From assembly GCA_934667475.1 (NCBI GenBank), contig CAKUMB010000010.1:17509-81508 (forward strand): a DNA stretch of 64,000 nucleotides, given 5' to 3'. Below the pieces are notes generated by a model that ran no database searches, had not been told where the DNA came from, and was given only the letters and a program-made list of their open reading frames with translations. The DNA comes from an uncultured Muribaculaceae bacterium (GTDB lineage: Bacteria > Bacteroidota > Bacteroidia > Bacteroidales > Muribaculaceae). This document shows, piece after piece, positions 1-9,357 of the stretch. Each line of letters begins with the position of its first letter. Positions within the stretch are counted from its first letter, which is position 1. Position numbers and translations under genes: made by a program.

Positions 1-2
1 CA

Positions 3-278
3 TATGACGCCTTCAAGAAGACCAGCCAGGGCAACAGCAACGAAAAAATCGACGGTTTCACGCCCGACCAGCGCTTCTACCTGAGCTACGGACGCATCTG
101 GGCCGAAAATGTTACCGACCAGGCCATCTATCAGCAGACCAAGAGCGACCCCCACTCACTGGGCCGCTGGCGCGTAAACGCCACACTGCGCAACATCGAC
201 ACATTCTTCAACGCCTTCGGCATCAAGCAGGGCGACAAAATGTGGCTCGACCCCGCCGACCGCTCCGTGATTTGGTAA
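3..278 (+). CDS. M13 family metallopeptidase, C-terminal fragment
   Basis: Open at the left edge of the window; the last 91 residues and a TAA stop are visible. The segment runs from FTPDQRFYLSYGRIWAE through a GRWRVNATLRNIDTFFNAFGI-like stretch to KMWLDPADRSVIW. This is the typical C-terminus of neprilysin/PepO-type zinc endopeptidases (M13), which normally end near a C-x-x-W or V-x-x-W motif; here the last residues are VIW. The zinc-binding HExxH part lies outside the window, so activity cannot be judged. In Bacteroidales these are exported peptidases of about 670-680 residues. A strong hairpin with a T-run follows the stop within 30 nt, so this is the end of its transcript. Confidence 0.85.
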   Translation, partial: YDAFKKTSQGNSNEKIDGFTPDQRFYLSYGRIWAENVTDQAIYQQTKSDPHSLGRWRVNATLRNIDTFFNAFGIKQGDKMWLDPADRSVIW

Positions 279-302
279 GCCTACACGCATTGCAACAATA
301 AT

Positions 303-339
303 AAAAAAACGCTCCGCCACCCCCGCGGAGCGTTTTTTT
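303..339 (+). terminator. Rho-independent terminator after the M13 peptidase gene
   Basis: An A-run is followed by an 8-bp perfect stem (CGCTCCGC at 310-317 pairing with GCGGAGCG at 325-332), a 7-nt loop and seven T residues. Confidence 0.9.
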
Positions 340-497
340 ATTGCCCGGCAATCAGCACTTTCGGGATTTTAATCTTTTTCATATCTGTAGCAGCATGCTT
401 TTTCCCAGAGTGCAAACATCTGCGCCCAAGGCTGACGGCAATGGTGGGGGGGGCGGCCTTGCTGCATGTAATGCACCGTTTGCCGTATAAAATATGC

Positions 498-546
498 TAA
501 AAACGGGCGAAGCCACTGCCGCAGTGTGTGCGGGCAGTGGCTTCGC
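498..546 (-). terminator. Terminator of the TonB receptor/M16 protease operon
   Basis: A 14-bp perfect stem (507-520 with 533-546, 12-nt loop) lies 25 nt past the M16 stop codon. Read on the minus strand it is followed by a G-TTTTT run, which fits an intrinsic terminator for the four-gene operon. Confidence 0.85.
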
Positions 547-571
547 TGCCATTATAGAATGAGTATGCGCC

Positions 572-3391
572 TTAATTGGCAGGATCCATGGTGAGGGTGA
601 GACGGTGGCCGCCCTGCAGCAGCTTCACGAAGTCGCGCACATCGGCAGGCGTGATGCTGTCGAGGGTGCTGAGATAGTTGGTGTTGAAGTCGATGCCATA
701 CTTGTCGCGGTCTTTGAGCATCACCATCCAGTAGGTGTTGTCGTCGAGGTCTTCCTTATACACCTTGCGCAGATATTGCTTGGCGGCGTTGAGCTGGGCG
801 GCAGTGACACCGTCGCGGGCCACACGGGCCACCTCATTGGTGACGATGGAGCGCGTTTCGGCACTCTTGCCGGCAGTGACGGTGACGTTGAGCGGCATGA
901 ATATCACCGGGTGGTCGTTGCCGTTCATGTCGGCCACCACACTGCAGTGGGTGTCGATGTGGTAGGTCCAGCCACGGTCCTCACGTATTTCCTTAAGGAA
1001 GATGGCACTGAACACCTGTCCGGTGATTTTGGCCAACAGGCGGTTGCGCAGCGTGAGGGGGCAGTCGTTGGTCCAGAAGAAGTACACCTTGCTTTGCGGT
1101 GTCTGCATCTTCGACTGCCAGAAGTTTTCCTTGTCGGCATTGAACAGGCGGTAGCCTATGTCGACTGGCTTCTCGACGCGGCCCTTCGAGGGCAGGCTGG
1201 CCACATACTTCTCGACGAGGGTGCGCAGTGTGTCGGTGTTGAAGTTGCCCACTATGTAGAAGTCCATCTGGCCGCAGTCGCTGAAGCGGTCGCGGTACAC
1301 GGCCATGATTTTGTCGTAGTCGACACGCTCAACCTCCTGTTTCGAGAGCTTTTCAGCGCCCAGCGGATGGCGGGCAAACACATTGGAGAAGATGGAGTCG
1401 GCAAATTCAAACTTGGGGTCTTTTTGATTCTGCAGGCGCACACGGTTCTGCTCCAAATACTGGTTGAATGCCTTCACGTCTTTGCGCGGCGATGTGAGTT
1501 TGAGGTAGGTGAGCTGGAACAGTGTGGCCAGGTCGCGCGGCGATGCCGAGCCCTGCAGGCCCTGCTCGGTGCGGCTGATGAAGGTGCGCACGCTGGCGCG
1601 CTTGCCGGCAAGCAGCTTTTTGAGCTCACTGCCGGTGAACTGGCCATAGGCCGAGAGCGACATCACGCTGTTGACCGCCTTCAGCGAGGGCGCGTCGGCA
1701 GCATTGTAGTTGAGCGACAGGCCGCCGGGGGCGGCTGCGCCCATCACCACCTCGTCGGCCTTGAATGTGGTGGGTTTCACATACACCTTGATACCATTGC
1801 TCAGCGTCCACACCTTGGCACCGAAGCCGGGCACAGAGTCCTCGGCCACGATGCGGCCAGGCACAGGTTCGGCCATGAGCAGGCGGCCAATGCGCACGCT
1901 ATCGGTGTAGGCGGTGACGGTGGCTGACTTGCCGCGGCGGAAGGCGGCGGTAAGCGACTGCGGCGTAGTCTTGGCATCGGCAGTGCAGAAGGCCACCAGA
2001 GCCACATTGCGCTCGGTGGGGCTGATGAGCGAATTGAAGTGGGCGTTGACCTGGCTTAGGGTGACGCCATCGATGACGCGGGTGACGATGGTGCGGAAAT
2101 CATCGATCGACGGAATGGGCTCACCGTCAAGGAAGGCACGCACAAAGTCGCGCGCATAGCGGGTGTTGGAATACTTGTCGCGCTCGCTGTAGAGGGCGTC
2201 GACCTGCGACTCATAGTTGATGCGCGCGCGGCTATACTCGCTGTCGGTGAAGCCAAAGCGCACGGCGCGGGCCACCTCGCGGGCCATGACGGCGGCACAG
2301 CTGTCTTCCATGCCGGGCTTGGCAAAGGCTATCACCTCGAAGGCCTGGCGGGTTTTCGAAATCATGTAGTTGCGGTCGTGGGCCACAACGCGTGTGAAGG
2401 GCGACGACGGCTCTTGCGAGAGGTCTTTGAGTCGCTCGGCCAGCATGGCCGACACCACCGTGTTCAAGTAGTCGTTTTCGAAAAAGCGGGTGGTGGAGGC
2501 ATCGGTGGCAGGCAGATCGGCGTGCTTGTAGAGCAGGCGCACCATTGACTGTGACTGCTCACCGTCGCTCTCAACCGACACTATGAGCTGCTCGTTGTCG
2601 GGCACCTCGACAGGTGTGACGGGCACAGCGTTTTTGGGATTCTTTACGTTGCCAAACAGCTGCTTGATTTTGTCCACGGCATAGTCGGGGTCGATGTCGC
2701 CCACCACAATTATGGCCTGGTTGGATGGGTGATACCACTTTTTGTAGTAGTCGCGCAGCTGCTTGTGCTTAAAGTTCTTGACCACGCTCATGAGGCCAAT
2801 GGGCATGCGCTGGCCATAGAGGCTGCCCGGATACAGCTGCGGCAGGGCACGCTCGAGCATGCGGTTGGCCGCGCTGGTGCGCATGCGCCACTCACCCTCT
2901 ATCACGCCGCGCTCGGCATCGATGTCGCTGCCCTTGAGCAGCAGCCCGTTGCCCCAGTCGCTGAGCACCAGAAAGCAGGAGTCGAGCGACGAACGGCGGG
3001 CCGTGGGCACATTGCAGATGTTATACACCGTTTCGTCGGTGGAGGTGTAGGCGTTGAGGTTGGCGCCAAACTTCACGCCTATCGATTCGAGATAGGTGAT
3101 GAGCGAATTGCCCGGGAAGTGGCGGGTGCCGTTGAAGCACATGTGCTCGAGGAAGTGGGCCAGACCGCGCTGGCTTTCGTCCTCCTGCACCGAGCCCACG
3201 CGCTGGGCTATGAAGAAATCGGCGCGGTGCTCGGGATAGGCGTTGCGCCTCACATAGTAGGTTAGGCCGTTGTCAAGAGTGCCCGTGCGCACGGCCGGGT
3301 CGGCCGGAACCGGCTCGTAGGCCCATGCGCTGATGGAGCCCGCCGCAAGGGCGAGCGCAAAGATGCGTCGTAGTAGTGTGGATTTGATCAT
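572..3391 (-). CDS. M16 family zinc metalloprotease (pitrilysin/PqqL-like), exported
   Basis: 939 residues, the two-domain single-chain form of the pitrilysin family. A signal peptide covers about residues 1-24. The inverted zinc motif HxxEH is HFLEH at residues 79-83, and the third ligand is E160 in ERGVIEGE, 77 residues after H83, the spacing of insulysin-type enzymes. The C-terminal half (from about residue 510) repeats the fold without zinc ligands, as is usual. It is the last gene of an operon with a TonB-dependent receptor, a DUF4876 lipoprotein and a DUF6850 barrel, and starts 50 nt after the DUF6850 gene. By analogy with FusC/PqqL, periplasmic M16 enzymes paired with TonB receptors, it may degrade a protein or peptide imported by the receptor; that role is inference. 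The family assignment is secure. Confidence 0.93.
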   Translation of the reverse strand: MIKSTLLRRIFALALAAGSISAWAYEPVPADPAVRTGTLDNGLTYYVRRNAYPEHRADFFIAQRVGSVQEDESQRGLAHFLEHMCFNGTRHFPGNSLITYLESIGVKFGANLNAYTSTDETVYNICNVPTARRSSLDSCFLVLSDWGNGLLLKGSDIDAERGVIEGEWRMRTSAANRMLERALPQLYPGSLYGQRMPIGLMSVVKNFKHKQLRDYYKKWYHPSNQAIIVVGDIDPDYAVDKIKQLFGNVKNPKNAVPVTPVEVPDNEQLIVSVESDGEQSQSMVRLLYKHADLPATDASTTRFFENDYLNTVVSAMLAERLKDLSQEPSSPFTRVVAHDRNYMISKTRQAFEVIAFAKPGMEDSCAAVMAREVARAVRFGFTDSEYSRARINYESQVDALYSERDKYSNTRYARDFVRAFLDGEPIPSIDDFRTIVTRVIDGVTLSQVNAHFNSLISPTERNVALVAFCTADAKTTPQSLTAAFRRGKSATVTAYTDSVRIGRLLMAEPVPGRIVAEDSVPGFGAKVWTLSNGIKVYVKPTTFKADEVVMGAAAPGGLSLNYNAADAPSLKAVNSVMSLSAYGQFTGSELKKLLAGKRASVRTFISRTEQGLQGSASPRDLATLFQLTYLKLTSPRKDVKAFNQYLEQNRVRLQNQKDPKFEFADSIFSNVFARHPLGAEKLSKQEVERVDYDKIMAVYRDRFSDCGQMDFYIVGNFNTDTLRTLVEKYVASLPSKGRVEKPVDIGYRLFNADKENFWQSKMQTPQSKVYFFWTNDCPLTLRNRLLAKITGQVFSAIFLKEIREDRGWTYHIDTHCSVVADMNGNDHPVIFMPLNVTVTAGKSAETRSIVTNEVARVARDGVTAAQLNAAKQYLRKVYKEDLDDNTYWMVMLKDRDKYGIDFNTNYLSTLDSITPADVRDFVKLLQGGHRLTLTMDPAN

Positions 3392-3441
3392 TATAGATTA
3401 TTGCTTTTTTATTGTTGTTTTCAATCTGTTTTTTTATTGCG

Positions 3442-4965
3442 TCAGAACACCACGCCAGCCGCCACTGTGACGCGACTGGAGTGGATGTGGGCTGTGTAGG
3501 CCGTGCGCTGCCACTGGGCGCGCAAGCGCAGCGCATAGGCTTTGCCCAACGCCACATCGGCGCGCAGGCCGGCTGCGGCAGTCCACGAGTCGGAGGCCAG
3601 CACATAGTGGCGGTCGGCCACCAGTACGGCCAGCGGCTGCAACTCGTTGCGGGCCGTGGCCAGCAGCAGGTCGCCGCCCACATTGCCGCAATAGGTGGCG
3701 GCGGCGTTGGCGGTGAGCAGCAAGCGGCCTGCGCGCCAACTGGCACGCACATCGGCGCTGCCCCAAAGGCTGTTGACCATGTCGCGGCTGCGCGGGTCGC
3801 GGCAAATCTGATTGCGGTGTGTGTAGCCTGCGGCGGGCGTCAGGGTCAGCGACACACTGCGCAGCCGCCACGATGCCATGCCCCGCAGCGATGCCTCAAC
3901 GCGGTTTTCAAAATAGTTGTTGCGTTCGGCGATTTTCGGGAAGACTGCTGCCGAGGCGTCGCCAAACACATTCTCGGTGCCCTTGCGCCGGCTCACCAGC
4001 AGGCGGGCCACAGCGCCCATGCCGCTACGCCCCACCCAGGCGGCCTCGGCCCGCAGCTGGCTGTGGACGGCATGCGCCATGGGCAGATTGTTGAGACTGC
4101 TCAGCACATTGGTGAGCGTGTAGCGCACAGCCTCGGCACTGAGCACGAGGCCGCCGGCGGTGGCCAGGTTGAGCCCCAAGGTGAACGTGTTGCCATTGTA
4201 ATAGGTGTCGGCGGCATCGCCGGCAAAGCGGCCATAGTCGCTCACGGGGCCGGTGAGGTGCAGCAGCCGGCGCGAGCCGAGTTCGCTGTAGAAGTCCACC
4301 TCGTTGGTCTGCTTATATTTGGCATATCCAAGCATGAGGCCGGCAGTGCAGCCGCCGAAGCGGTAGGTGCCGCCCAGCGAGAAGCGCAGATTGCCCGTGA
4401 CATTGCGCGGCCGCGGGTCGACGGCGCGGTAGTAGAGGCCGGCGGTGTAGCCCATGGCCCCGCCCCACCCCAGCGGGCCGCGGCTTGAGGCGTAGCCACC
4501 CGAGAAGCTGTAGATTTCCTTCTTGATGTCGCCGCCAATGGAGTCGGCCATCACATAGGGGTAGACCAGCGGCAGTTCGGAAGTCTCGTTCCAGCGCACA
4601 TCCAAGTCCTTGCCGTTGCGGTAGCTGGCCGCGCCCCACAGGGTGCTGCCCTTGTACTTCATATAGGAGTCGGCGTTGAAGGCCCAGTGGCGCGAGCCCG
4701 AGCCCTGCTGCGGGTCGATGGCGCGGCCTCCGCCGTCGCTGCGGCTGAAGCAGCTGCCCTCCACACGGCTCATTGAATAGCCGCGCTGCAGGGGCTTCAT
4801 GGCGGGGTTGGCAAAAGCCACATCCACCAGACTCATGGCCGAGAGTCCGTCGGCCTCAACGCGTCCCAGCACCGAGGCGGTGTCGGGGGCGGCAGCCGAG
4901 GCGGCAGCCTGCAAGGCCGCTCCGGCCAAAGCTGCTGCGGCGGCCATTCGCATTGTGATTGTCAT
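3442..4965 (-). CDS. DUF6850 family outer-membrane beta-barrel protein
   Basis: 507 residues from the chosen ATG at 4963-4965. The open frame extends further upstream, but that part overlaps the end of the DUF4876 gene and lacks signal-peptide character. From 4965 the protein starts MTITMRMAAAAALAGAALQA, a good signal peptide. The mature part is rich in alternating aromatic and polar strands and glycine turns (for example LGWGGAMGYTAGLYYRAVDPR) and ends in AAGVVF, consistent with a barrel ending in an aromatic residue. DUF6850 proteins commonly sit beside DUF4876 lipoproteins and a TonB receptor in Bacteroidales, as here (35 nt downstream of DUF4876). Molecular role unknown; an accessory outer-membrane component of the uptake system is a reasonable inference. 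Confidence 0.8.
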   Translation of the reverse strand: MTITMRMAAAAALAGAALQAAASAAAPDTASVLGRVEADGLSAMSLVDVAFANPAMKPLQRGYSMSRVEGSCFSRSDGGGRAIDPQQGSGSRHWAFNADSYMKYKGSTLWGAASYRNGKDLDVRWNETSELPLVYPYVMADSIGGDIKKEIYSFSGGYASSRGPLGWGGAMGYTAGLYYRAVDPRPRNVTGNLRFSLGGTYRFGGCTAGLMLGYAKYKQTNEVDFYSELGSRRLLHLTGPVSDYGRFAGDAADTYYNGNTFTLGLNLATAGGLVLSAEAVRYTLTNVLSSLNNLPMAHAVHSQLRAEAAWVGRSGMGAVARLLVSRRKGTENVFGDASAAVFPKIAERNNYFENRVEASLRGMASWRLRSVSLTLTPAAGYTHRNQICRDPRSRDMVNSLWGSADVRASWRAGRLLLTANAAATYCGNVGGDLLLATARNELQPLAVLVADRHYVLASDSWTAAAGLRADVALGKAYALRLRAQWQRTAYTAHIHSSRVTVAAGVVF

Positions 4966-5000
4966 ATTGCTTTTCAATTCTGTTTTTTTTCTGCTATTGA

Positions 5001-6305
5001 TTACTTCTTGGGCGTGACACCGTCCCAGGTGATTTGTGTGGACTTGCCGCCGTCGATGTCCTTCACAGAGTGCTGCTGCTCGATGACGCTGGGCACGCAC
5101 TCGGTGTTGAAGTCTTCGGTGGAGTTGTTGGTGTCCTTAAGATAGGCCCGGCCGTCTTTCACATACAGCAGCTTGCGGCGCACACTCTTGAAGTAGCGCG
5201 TCATGTCCTTGTCGATGGTGCCGCAGTGCGTCCAGCCGCGGTCGAGCGACGGAGCCGTGACATTCCACACATATTTCGCAGCCACCGAGCAGTTGACGGC
5301 ATCGACAACCCACGAGTTGGGCAGGCGGTAGGCCTGCTGCTGCATGGGATAGGTGCCCGAAGGCAGCACCATGGTGTAGTTGTAGGTGTATAGGTAATCC
5401 TTTAGGTAGGTGTCCTTGTCAATGGGGATGCGAGCCAGGGCATAGGTCTTGAAGCCGCGGTTGTGCAGAATCCAGAACGACAGCGTGTAGCAGTACCACT
5501 TGTCGAGGTTGGGCACAGTTGGGCTGTCGATGTCCATGTGCGAGGGCGAAGTAGACACATCATACCACTCAAAGTCGGCGTTGCTCAGGTCGAATGAGTA
5601 TTCGTTGGCCACGCGGTGGTCGATGCCAGTGTCGCACAGCAGCAGGCTCTCGCCCGGCTGCACTGGGTGGTCGTGCCCGCTGCCCGGGATGGTGTAGATG
5701 GCGTCGACCGTCATGGCCTGCGACATGATATCGGGGGTGTAGTCGTATTTGTTGACGGTGGTGAACTTCGACTCCACCAGCGATAGGCCGTCGGCATAGA
5801 GCACGTGGTCGGTGTTGTTGTATATCATCACATAGTCGTCGCCGTTATACTGGTTGCCCGAGGGCCGCAGAGTGCCGGCGAAGAATATCTCCTGGATTAT
5901 GAAGTCGCTGTTGTCGGCGTCCTCATAGGTGTCGAGCTTGAATGTGAAGTTCGACTGGGTGAGCTGCACCGATGGCGAGTAGGCCTTGATGTGGCGCGTG
6001 ACGGGAGTGGAGTCGGTGGGCACGCTCACCTCTGCGTCGTAGGTCACATCATAGAGGCCGGCTGGCAGATTGATGCCATTCAGCGAACTGAAGGTGATGG
6101 TGCGCAAGGTGGACACGTCCTTGAAGGCAATCTGCTGGCTCTGCACAGTGGCGTTTTCCATACCCTGCGGCATGGCCACGCTTATTGAGGCGGCCACCTG
6201 GCCGTCGGGGTCGTTGAATTTGTCGTCGCACGAGGTGGCGCCCACTGCCAGCATAGCTGCCGCCAGCATGGCGCACATGTGAAGGTGTTTGGATGTAAGA
6301 GTCAT
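5001..6305 (-). CDS. DUF4876 domain-containing surface lipoprotein
   Basis: 434 residues. The N-terminus carries a lipoprotein signal (MLAVGATSCDD, lipobox Cys at about residue 26), followed by a beta-rich adhesion-like domain (about 35-130, including VTYDAEVSVPTDSTPVTRHI). The longer DUF4876 region holds a lamin-tail-like motif (DYVMIYNNTDHVLYADGLSL). It lies 41 nt downstream of the TonB receptor gene and 35 nt upstream of DUF6850, so it is the second gene of the operon. Its position beside a receptor resembles that of SusD-type or HmuY-type binding lipoproteins, but it has no SusD TPR repeats. Likely a surface binding subunit; ligand not deducible. Confidence 0.82.
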   Translation of the reverse strand: MTLTSKHLHMCAMLAAAMLAVGATSCDDKFNDPDGQVAASISVAMPQGMENATVQSQQIAFKDVSTLRTITFSSLNGINLPAGLYDVTYDAEVSVPTDSTPVTRHIKAYSPSVQLTQSNFTFKLDTYEDADNSDFIIQEIFFAGTLRPSGNQYNGDDYVMIYNNTDHVLYADGLSLVESKFTTVNKYDYTPDIMSQAMTVDAIYTIPGSGHDHPVQPGESLLLCDTGIDHRVANEYSFDLSNADFEWYDVSTSPSHMDIDSPTVPNLDKWYCYTLSFWILHNRGFKTYALARIPIDKDTYLKDYLYTYNYTMVLPSGTYPMQQQAYRLPNSWVVDAVNCSVAAKYVWNVTAPSLDRGWTHCGTIDKDMTRYFKSVRRKLLYVKDGRAYLKDTNNSTEDFNTECVPSVIEQQHSVKDIDGGKSTQITWDGVTPKK

Positions 6306-6346
6306 ATCTGTGTAATGTGTTTTATTGATGTTTAATTCGTTTCACG

Positions 6347-9148
6347 TTAGAGGGAGAACACCAGTTCCATGCCAAAGTAGGGGTTGGTGGAGCGGCGCAC
6401 GGTGAGGCCGTTGCTCTTGTACGATGGCAGATAGTCGATGAGCCGGTTGGCAAACACGGCTATGCGCAGATGGCTGCCCACCTTTTTTGTGGCCTTGAGG
6501 TTGACATACATGGCCATGGGGGTGGTTTGGCGGCGGTAGAGCTCGCTGTTGTAGGTCTGCACCAGGAATTGCAGAATCTTGTCGGTGCGGCTGTCGGCCG
6601 TGTAGGGGTGCAGTTGTCCGTCGGCCACATCGAGGTAGAAGTCGGGCACGCCGTTCTGCCACAGTTTGGTGGTGCTCACATACCACACATTTTGCACCGA
6701 AGTGGTGAATATCAGTCCCCAGCGCGGGATTTGGGTGTCGAATGTGATGTTGGTGCTCAGCTGCTCGTTGACGCGTCCGTCGTTGGTGTTGTAGTAGCCC
6801 ACAAAGGAGTTGCGCACTGGCGAGCCGTCGACCACGTCGCTCACCGTTTGAAACAGCATCTGCGAGTTGCTGTAGGTGGTGCGCAGCCACGCACCAGTCA
6901 CATTCAGCGCCGTGCCTATGGCCTGCCAGCGCGCGGTGGTGGCGGTGAGCTCCACACCCTGCTTGCTGATGCGGCTGCCGTTGGCTGCGCGGCTGTAGCC
7001 GTCGAGCACGCTCACCTGCCGGCTGGGCAGCGAGGCAAGGTCGGGCGGGGCGGTGAGTGTGGTGGCGTCGACACCGCTGGCGTCGTAGAGCGTGTAGCTG
7101 TAGGGGTGGTAGACGCTTGAATATCGGTAGCCTGTGGTGAGGCGCTCGCTGAAGTAAGTCACCGAGAAACTGTTGCCGCCAAGCGTGCCGCCCAGGCGCA
7201 CCTCCCACTTGCGGTTGCGCGCGGCGCGCAACTGGTAGTTGGTCACGTCGTCGATGTAGGTGCGCAGGCTCACGCGGCTGTGCTCAAGCGGGTTGAGTGC
7301 GTCGTAGTAGTTGAGCTGCACGAAGTCGTTGTATTGCACCTGCGGGAAGAGGTAGGCAATGGTTGGCATTTTGGTGGTGAGGCCGTAGCCGCCAGCCAGC
7401 ACCAGCTTCAGGTCGCGGCCGCCAAGGCTGATGGCCGGGGCCGACAGGCGCACGTTGACGCGCGGGTCGAGATACACGTGGCCGCTGAGCCAGTAGCGGC
7501 TGTCGAGGCCAGGCAGCTGCATCGAGCGCACGCCGGCCTGGGCGTCGAGGCGCCAGCGGCCCATGGCGACGCCCACATTTTCCTCGGCGTAGAACGACAG
7601 CACCTGCAGCGAGGGCACATCTTTATATGCGCGCGGCCGTGTGGGCCACGACGCACTCAGCGGGCGGGTGATGTCGTAGATTTGTCCGCCGCCGTAGTTT
7701 TTCGAGAACGTCCACTCAGCGCCCAGCTTGTGGCGCAGGCTGAGCCACTTGGCGGGCTTGAAGTGACCCTCGGCCTTGAGGTTGGCAAAGAGGTTGAGCG
7801 GCTTGCCGTCGACGGCAAAGTCGGCCACATATTCGCGCAGCAGATACTGGCCGTCGTGCACGCCGGCCTCCATGCTGGTGGGGGCCACCGAAGCTCGGCT
7901 GGGGGCCACCTGCTTGCGGCGGTCGAGGCGGTCGTGCTGGTAGCTGGCGCTTACGTTGAGGCTGAGGTAGCTGAGCCAGTTGATGCGCTTGAAGGCAAGG
8001 CTGAGGTCGCTGTTGTAGTTCATTCGGTTGTAGCGCGACTGGTAGTCGTTGATTTTGTTCTGGCTCAGGTCGGGGTCGGTCTTGCTGTTGTCAAACGAGC
8101 CGGTGTAGTCGAAACCAGTGTTCCAGCGCGTGAACACCGACTGGCTGTGGCTGCGCAGATTGTAGCGCACCGAGGCGGTGACGCGCTTGTAGTTTTCGAA
8201 ATTGTTGCGCGGGTCCACCTTTGAGTCGAGATAGCTGACATCGGCATTGAGCACTCGGCCCTCGCCCACGCTCAGGCCCTTGCCCACCGAGAAGAGTTTG
8301 CTGTATTCGTCGGCCTTGAATCGGGCTGTGAGCGGTGTGGCCGAACTGATGCGCTGAATTCGCACCACGCCGCTGGTGAGGTTGCCATATTCCACCGAGG
8401 GTATGCCGCGCACCACCTCCACGCTCTCGATGTTGTCGGTGCTGATGGTGCGCATGTCCACGCCCTTGTTGGTGATGTCGCGCTTGTATTCGGGCGACGA
8501 CTGGTCGGTGCCCGACTGCGGAATGCTCTGCATGTTGGCGTCGCCGTTGATGGGCGCTCCGTCGACCATAAACAGGGTGCCGAGCGACGATATGCTGTAG
8601 TCGTTGTTGCTCACCTTGGTGCCGGTGGCGCCCATGGTGCCCGTTTCGCGCAGGGCGATGGTGTTGGCCTGCCCCATGCTGGGAGTTTGCGATATGTTGC
8701 CCGGCAGCAGTTCGAGCAGGTCGGCGAAGCTGGTGGGCTGCAGGTGGCTCATGGCATCGCGGCCTATGCGCGAGCTGCTGGTCATGCCCGTCGACTCCTT
8801 GGCGGTGACCACCACGGCATTGAGCACCTTGGAATTTTCGGTGAGGGTGATTTTCACATCGGCTGACGCTGTGCCCAGGTTAACGGTTCGGGTCGCAGTC
8901 TTATAGCCCACAAAGCTCACCGTGAGCGTGTAGCTGCCCGGCTTGAGGCCGGCAATGGCAAAGCGGCCGTGATCGTCGGTAGCCACCGACTGACCGCCCG
9001 GCCTGACGGCCACTGTGGCAAACTGGATGGGGCCGCCGCCAGCGGCGTCGACCACCGTGCCGCTGAGGGCCGGCTGCTGGGCCGCAGCCGCGAAGGCTGT
9101 GAAGCAGATTGCAATGATTAGCAGTGTCGTTTTAAGTAATTGTCTCAT
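6347..9148 (-). CDS. TonB-dependent receptor with N-terminal carboxypeptidase-regulatory-like domain
   Basis: 933 residues with a signal peptide (about 1-23, ending AAAAQQ). A CarboxypepD_reg-like domain spans about 25-108 (LSGTVVDAAGGGPIQFATVAV... VSFVGYKTATRTVNL). The plug spans about 120-260 and has the TonB-receptor motif LFMVDGAPINGDA and VEVVRGIPSVEYGNLTSGVV. A 22-strand barrel follows and ends in ELVFSL. It is a stand-alone TonB receptor rather than SusC: the next gene is DUF4876, not SusD. It heads the operon, with a promoter and a palindromic operator directly upstream (9168-9214). The partner M16 protease suggests import of a peptide or protein substrate, possibly for iron; the sequence does not show the substrate. 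Confidence 0.93.
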   Translation of the reverse strand: MRQLLKTTLLIIAICFTAFAAAAQQPALSGTVVDAAGGGPIQFATVAVRPGGQSVATDDHGRFAIAGLKPGSYTLTVSFVGYKTATRTVNLGTASADVKITLTENSKVLNAVVVTAKESTGMTSSSRIGRDAMSHLQPTSFADLLELLPGNISQTPSMGQANTIALRETGTMGATGTKVSNNDYSISSLGTLFMVDGAPINGDANMQSIPQSGTDQSSPEYKRDITNKGVDMRTISTDNIESVEVVRGIPSVEYGNLTSGVVRIQRISSATPLTARFKADEYSKLFSVGKGLSVGEGRVLNADVSYLDSKVDPRNNFENYKRVTASVRYNLRSHSQSVFTRWNTGFDYTGSFDNSKTDPDLSQNKINDYQSRYNRMNYNSDLSLAFKRINWLSYLSLNVSASYQHDRLDRRKQVAPSRASVAPTSMEAGVHDGQYLLREYVADFAVDGKPLNLFANLKAEGHFKPAKWLSLRHKLGAEWTFSKNYGGGQIYDITRPLSASWPTRPRAYKDVPSLQVLSFYAEENVGVAMGRWRLDAQAGVRSMQLPGLDSRYWLSGHVYLDPRVNVRLSAPAISLGGRDLKLVLAGGYGLTTKMPTIAYLFPQVQYNDFVQLNYYDALNPLEHSRVSLRTYIDDVTNYQLRAARNRKWEVRLGGTLGGNSFSVTYFSERLTTGYRYSSVYHPYSYTLYDASGVDATTLTAPPDLASLPSRQVSVLDGYSRAANGSRISKQGVELTATTARWQAIGTALNVTGAWLRTTYSNSQMLFQTVSDVVDGSPVRNSFVGYYNTNDGRVNEQLSTNITFDTQIPRWGLIFTTSVQNVWYVSTTKLWQNGVPDFYLDVADGQLHPYTADSRTDKILQFLVQTYNSELYRRQTTPMAMYVNLKATKKVGSHLRIAVFANRLIDYLPSYKSNGLTVRRSTNPYFGMELVFSL

Positions 9149-9167
9149 TTATCAGTGTTTTATGCCG

Positions 9168-9198
9168 CAAAATTACGCCCGCCACACAGCGGGGGCAA
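9168..9198 (-). promoter_or_regulatory. Promoter of the TonB receptor/M16 operon
   Basis: On the minus strand a -33 TTG (9196-9198) is followed by 20 nt and a perfect -7 box TAATTTTG (9168-9175). The expected start site is around 9161, giving a leader of about 13 nt before the receptor ATG at 9148. Confidence 0.8.
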
Positions 9199-9214
9199 TA
9201 CCTAATGATAGGTA
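9199..9214. promoter_or_regulatory. Palindromic operator TACCTA-N4-TAGGTA, copy 1
   Basis: Perfect 6-bp arms with a 4-bp centre, abutting the -33 TTG of the TonB operon promoter; the arms extend to 7 bp when AATACCT/AGGTATT is counted. There are 23 nt between this site and the -7 box. The same palindrome with the same 23-nt spacing precedes the porin operon (14526-14541). I do not recognise the regulator. Confidence 0.7.
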
Positions 9215-9357
9215 TTTAGCCGCGGCATAATCACTATTTATTACGACTACCGTGAGGCAGCAGCAACTGCCAGAACGGGAGCAAAATAGCCACAAAAGGG
9301 TATCTGCCGGCAAAAAAATCATCATTATAAGCGATTTCGGGCCTTGCCGAGCGAAAG

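Noticed and set aside
605..1927. Long open frame on the plus strand (440 codons) opposite the M16 gene
   Set aside because: It is the antisense of a clear M16 protease. GC-rich codon use produces long opposite frames; the translation has no signal, domain or ribosome-site support.
3442..5100. Longer DUF6850 protein starting at 5100
   Set aside because: The added 45 residues are antisense-like, overlap the end of DUF4876 by 100 bp and would bury the signal peptide; ATG 4965 is better.
5391..5417. Further TAGGTA copies (ATAGGTAATCC, TTTAGGTAGG) as a third operator
   Set aside because: They lie inside the DUF4876 coding region, are direct rather than inverted repeats, and have no -7 box at the 23-nt distance.
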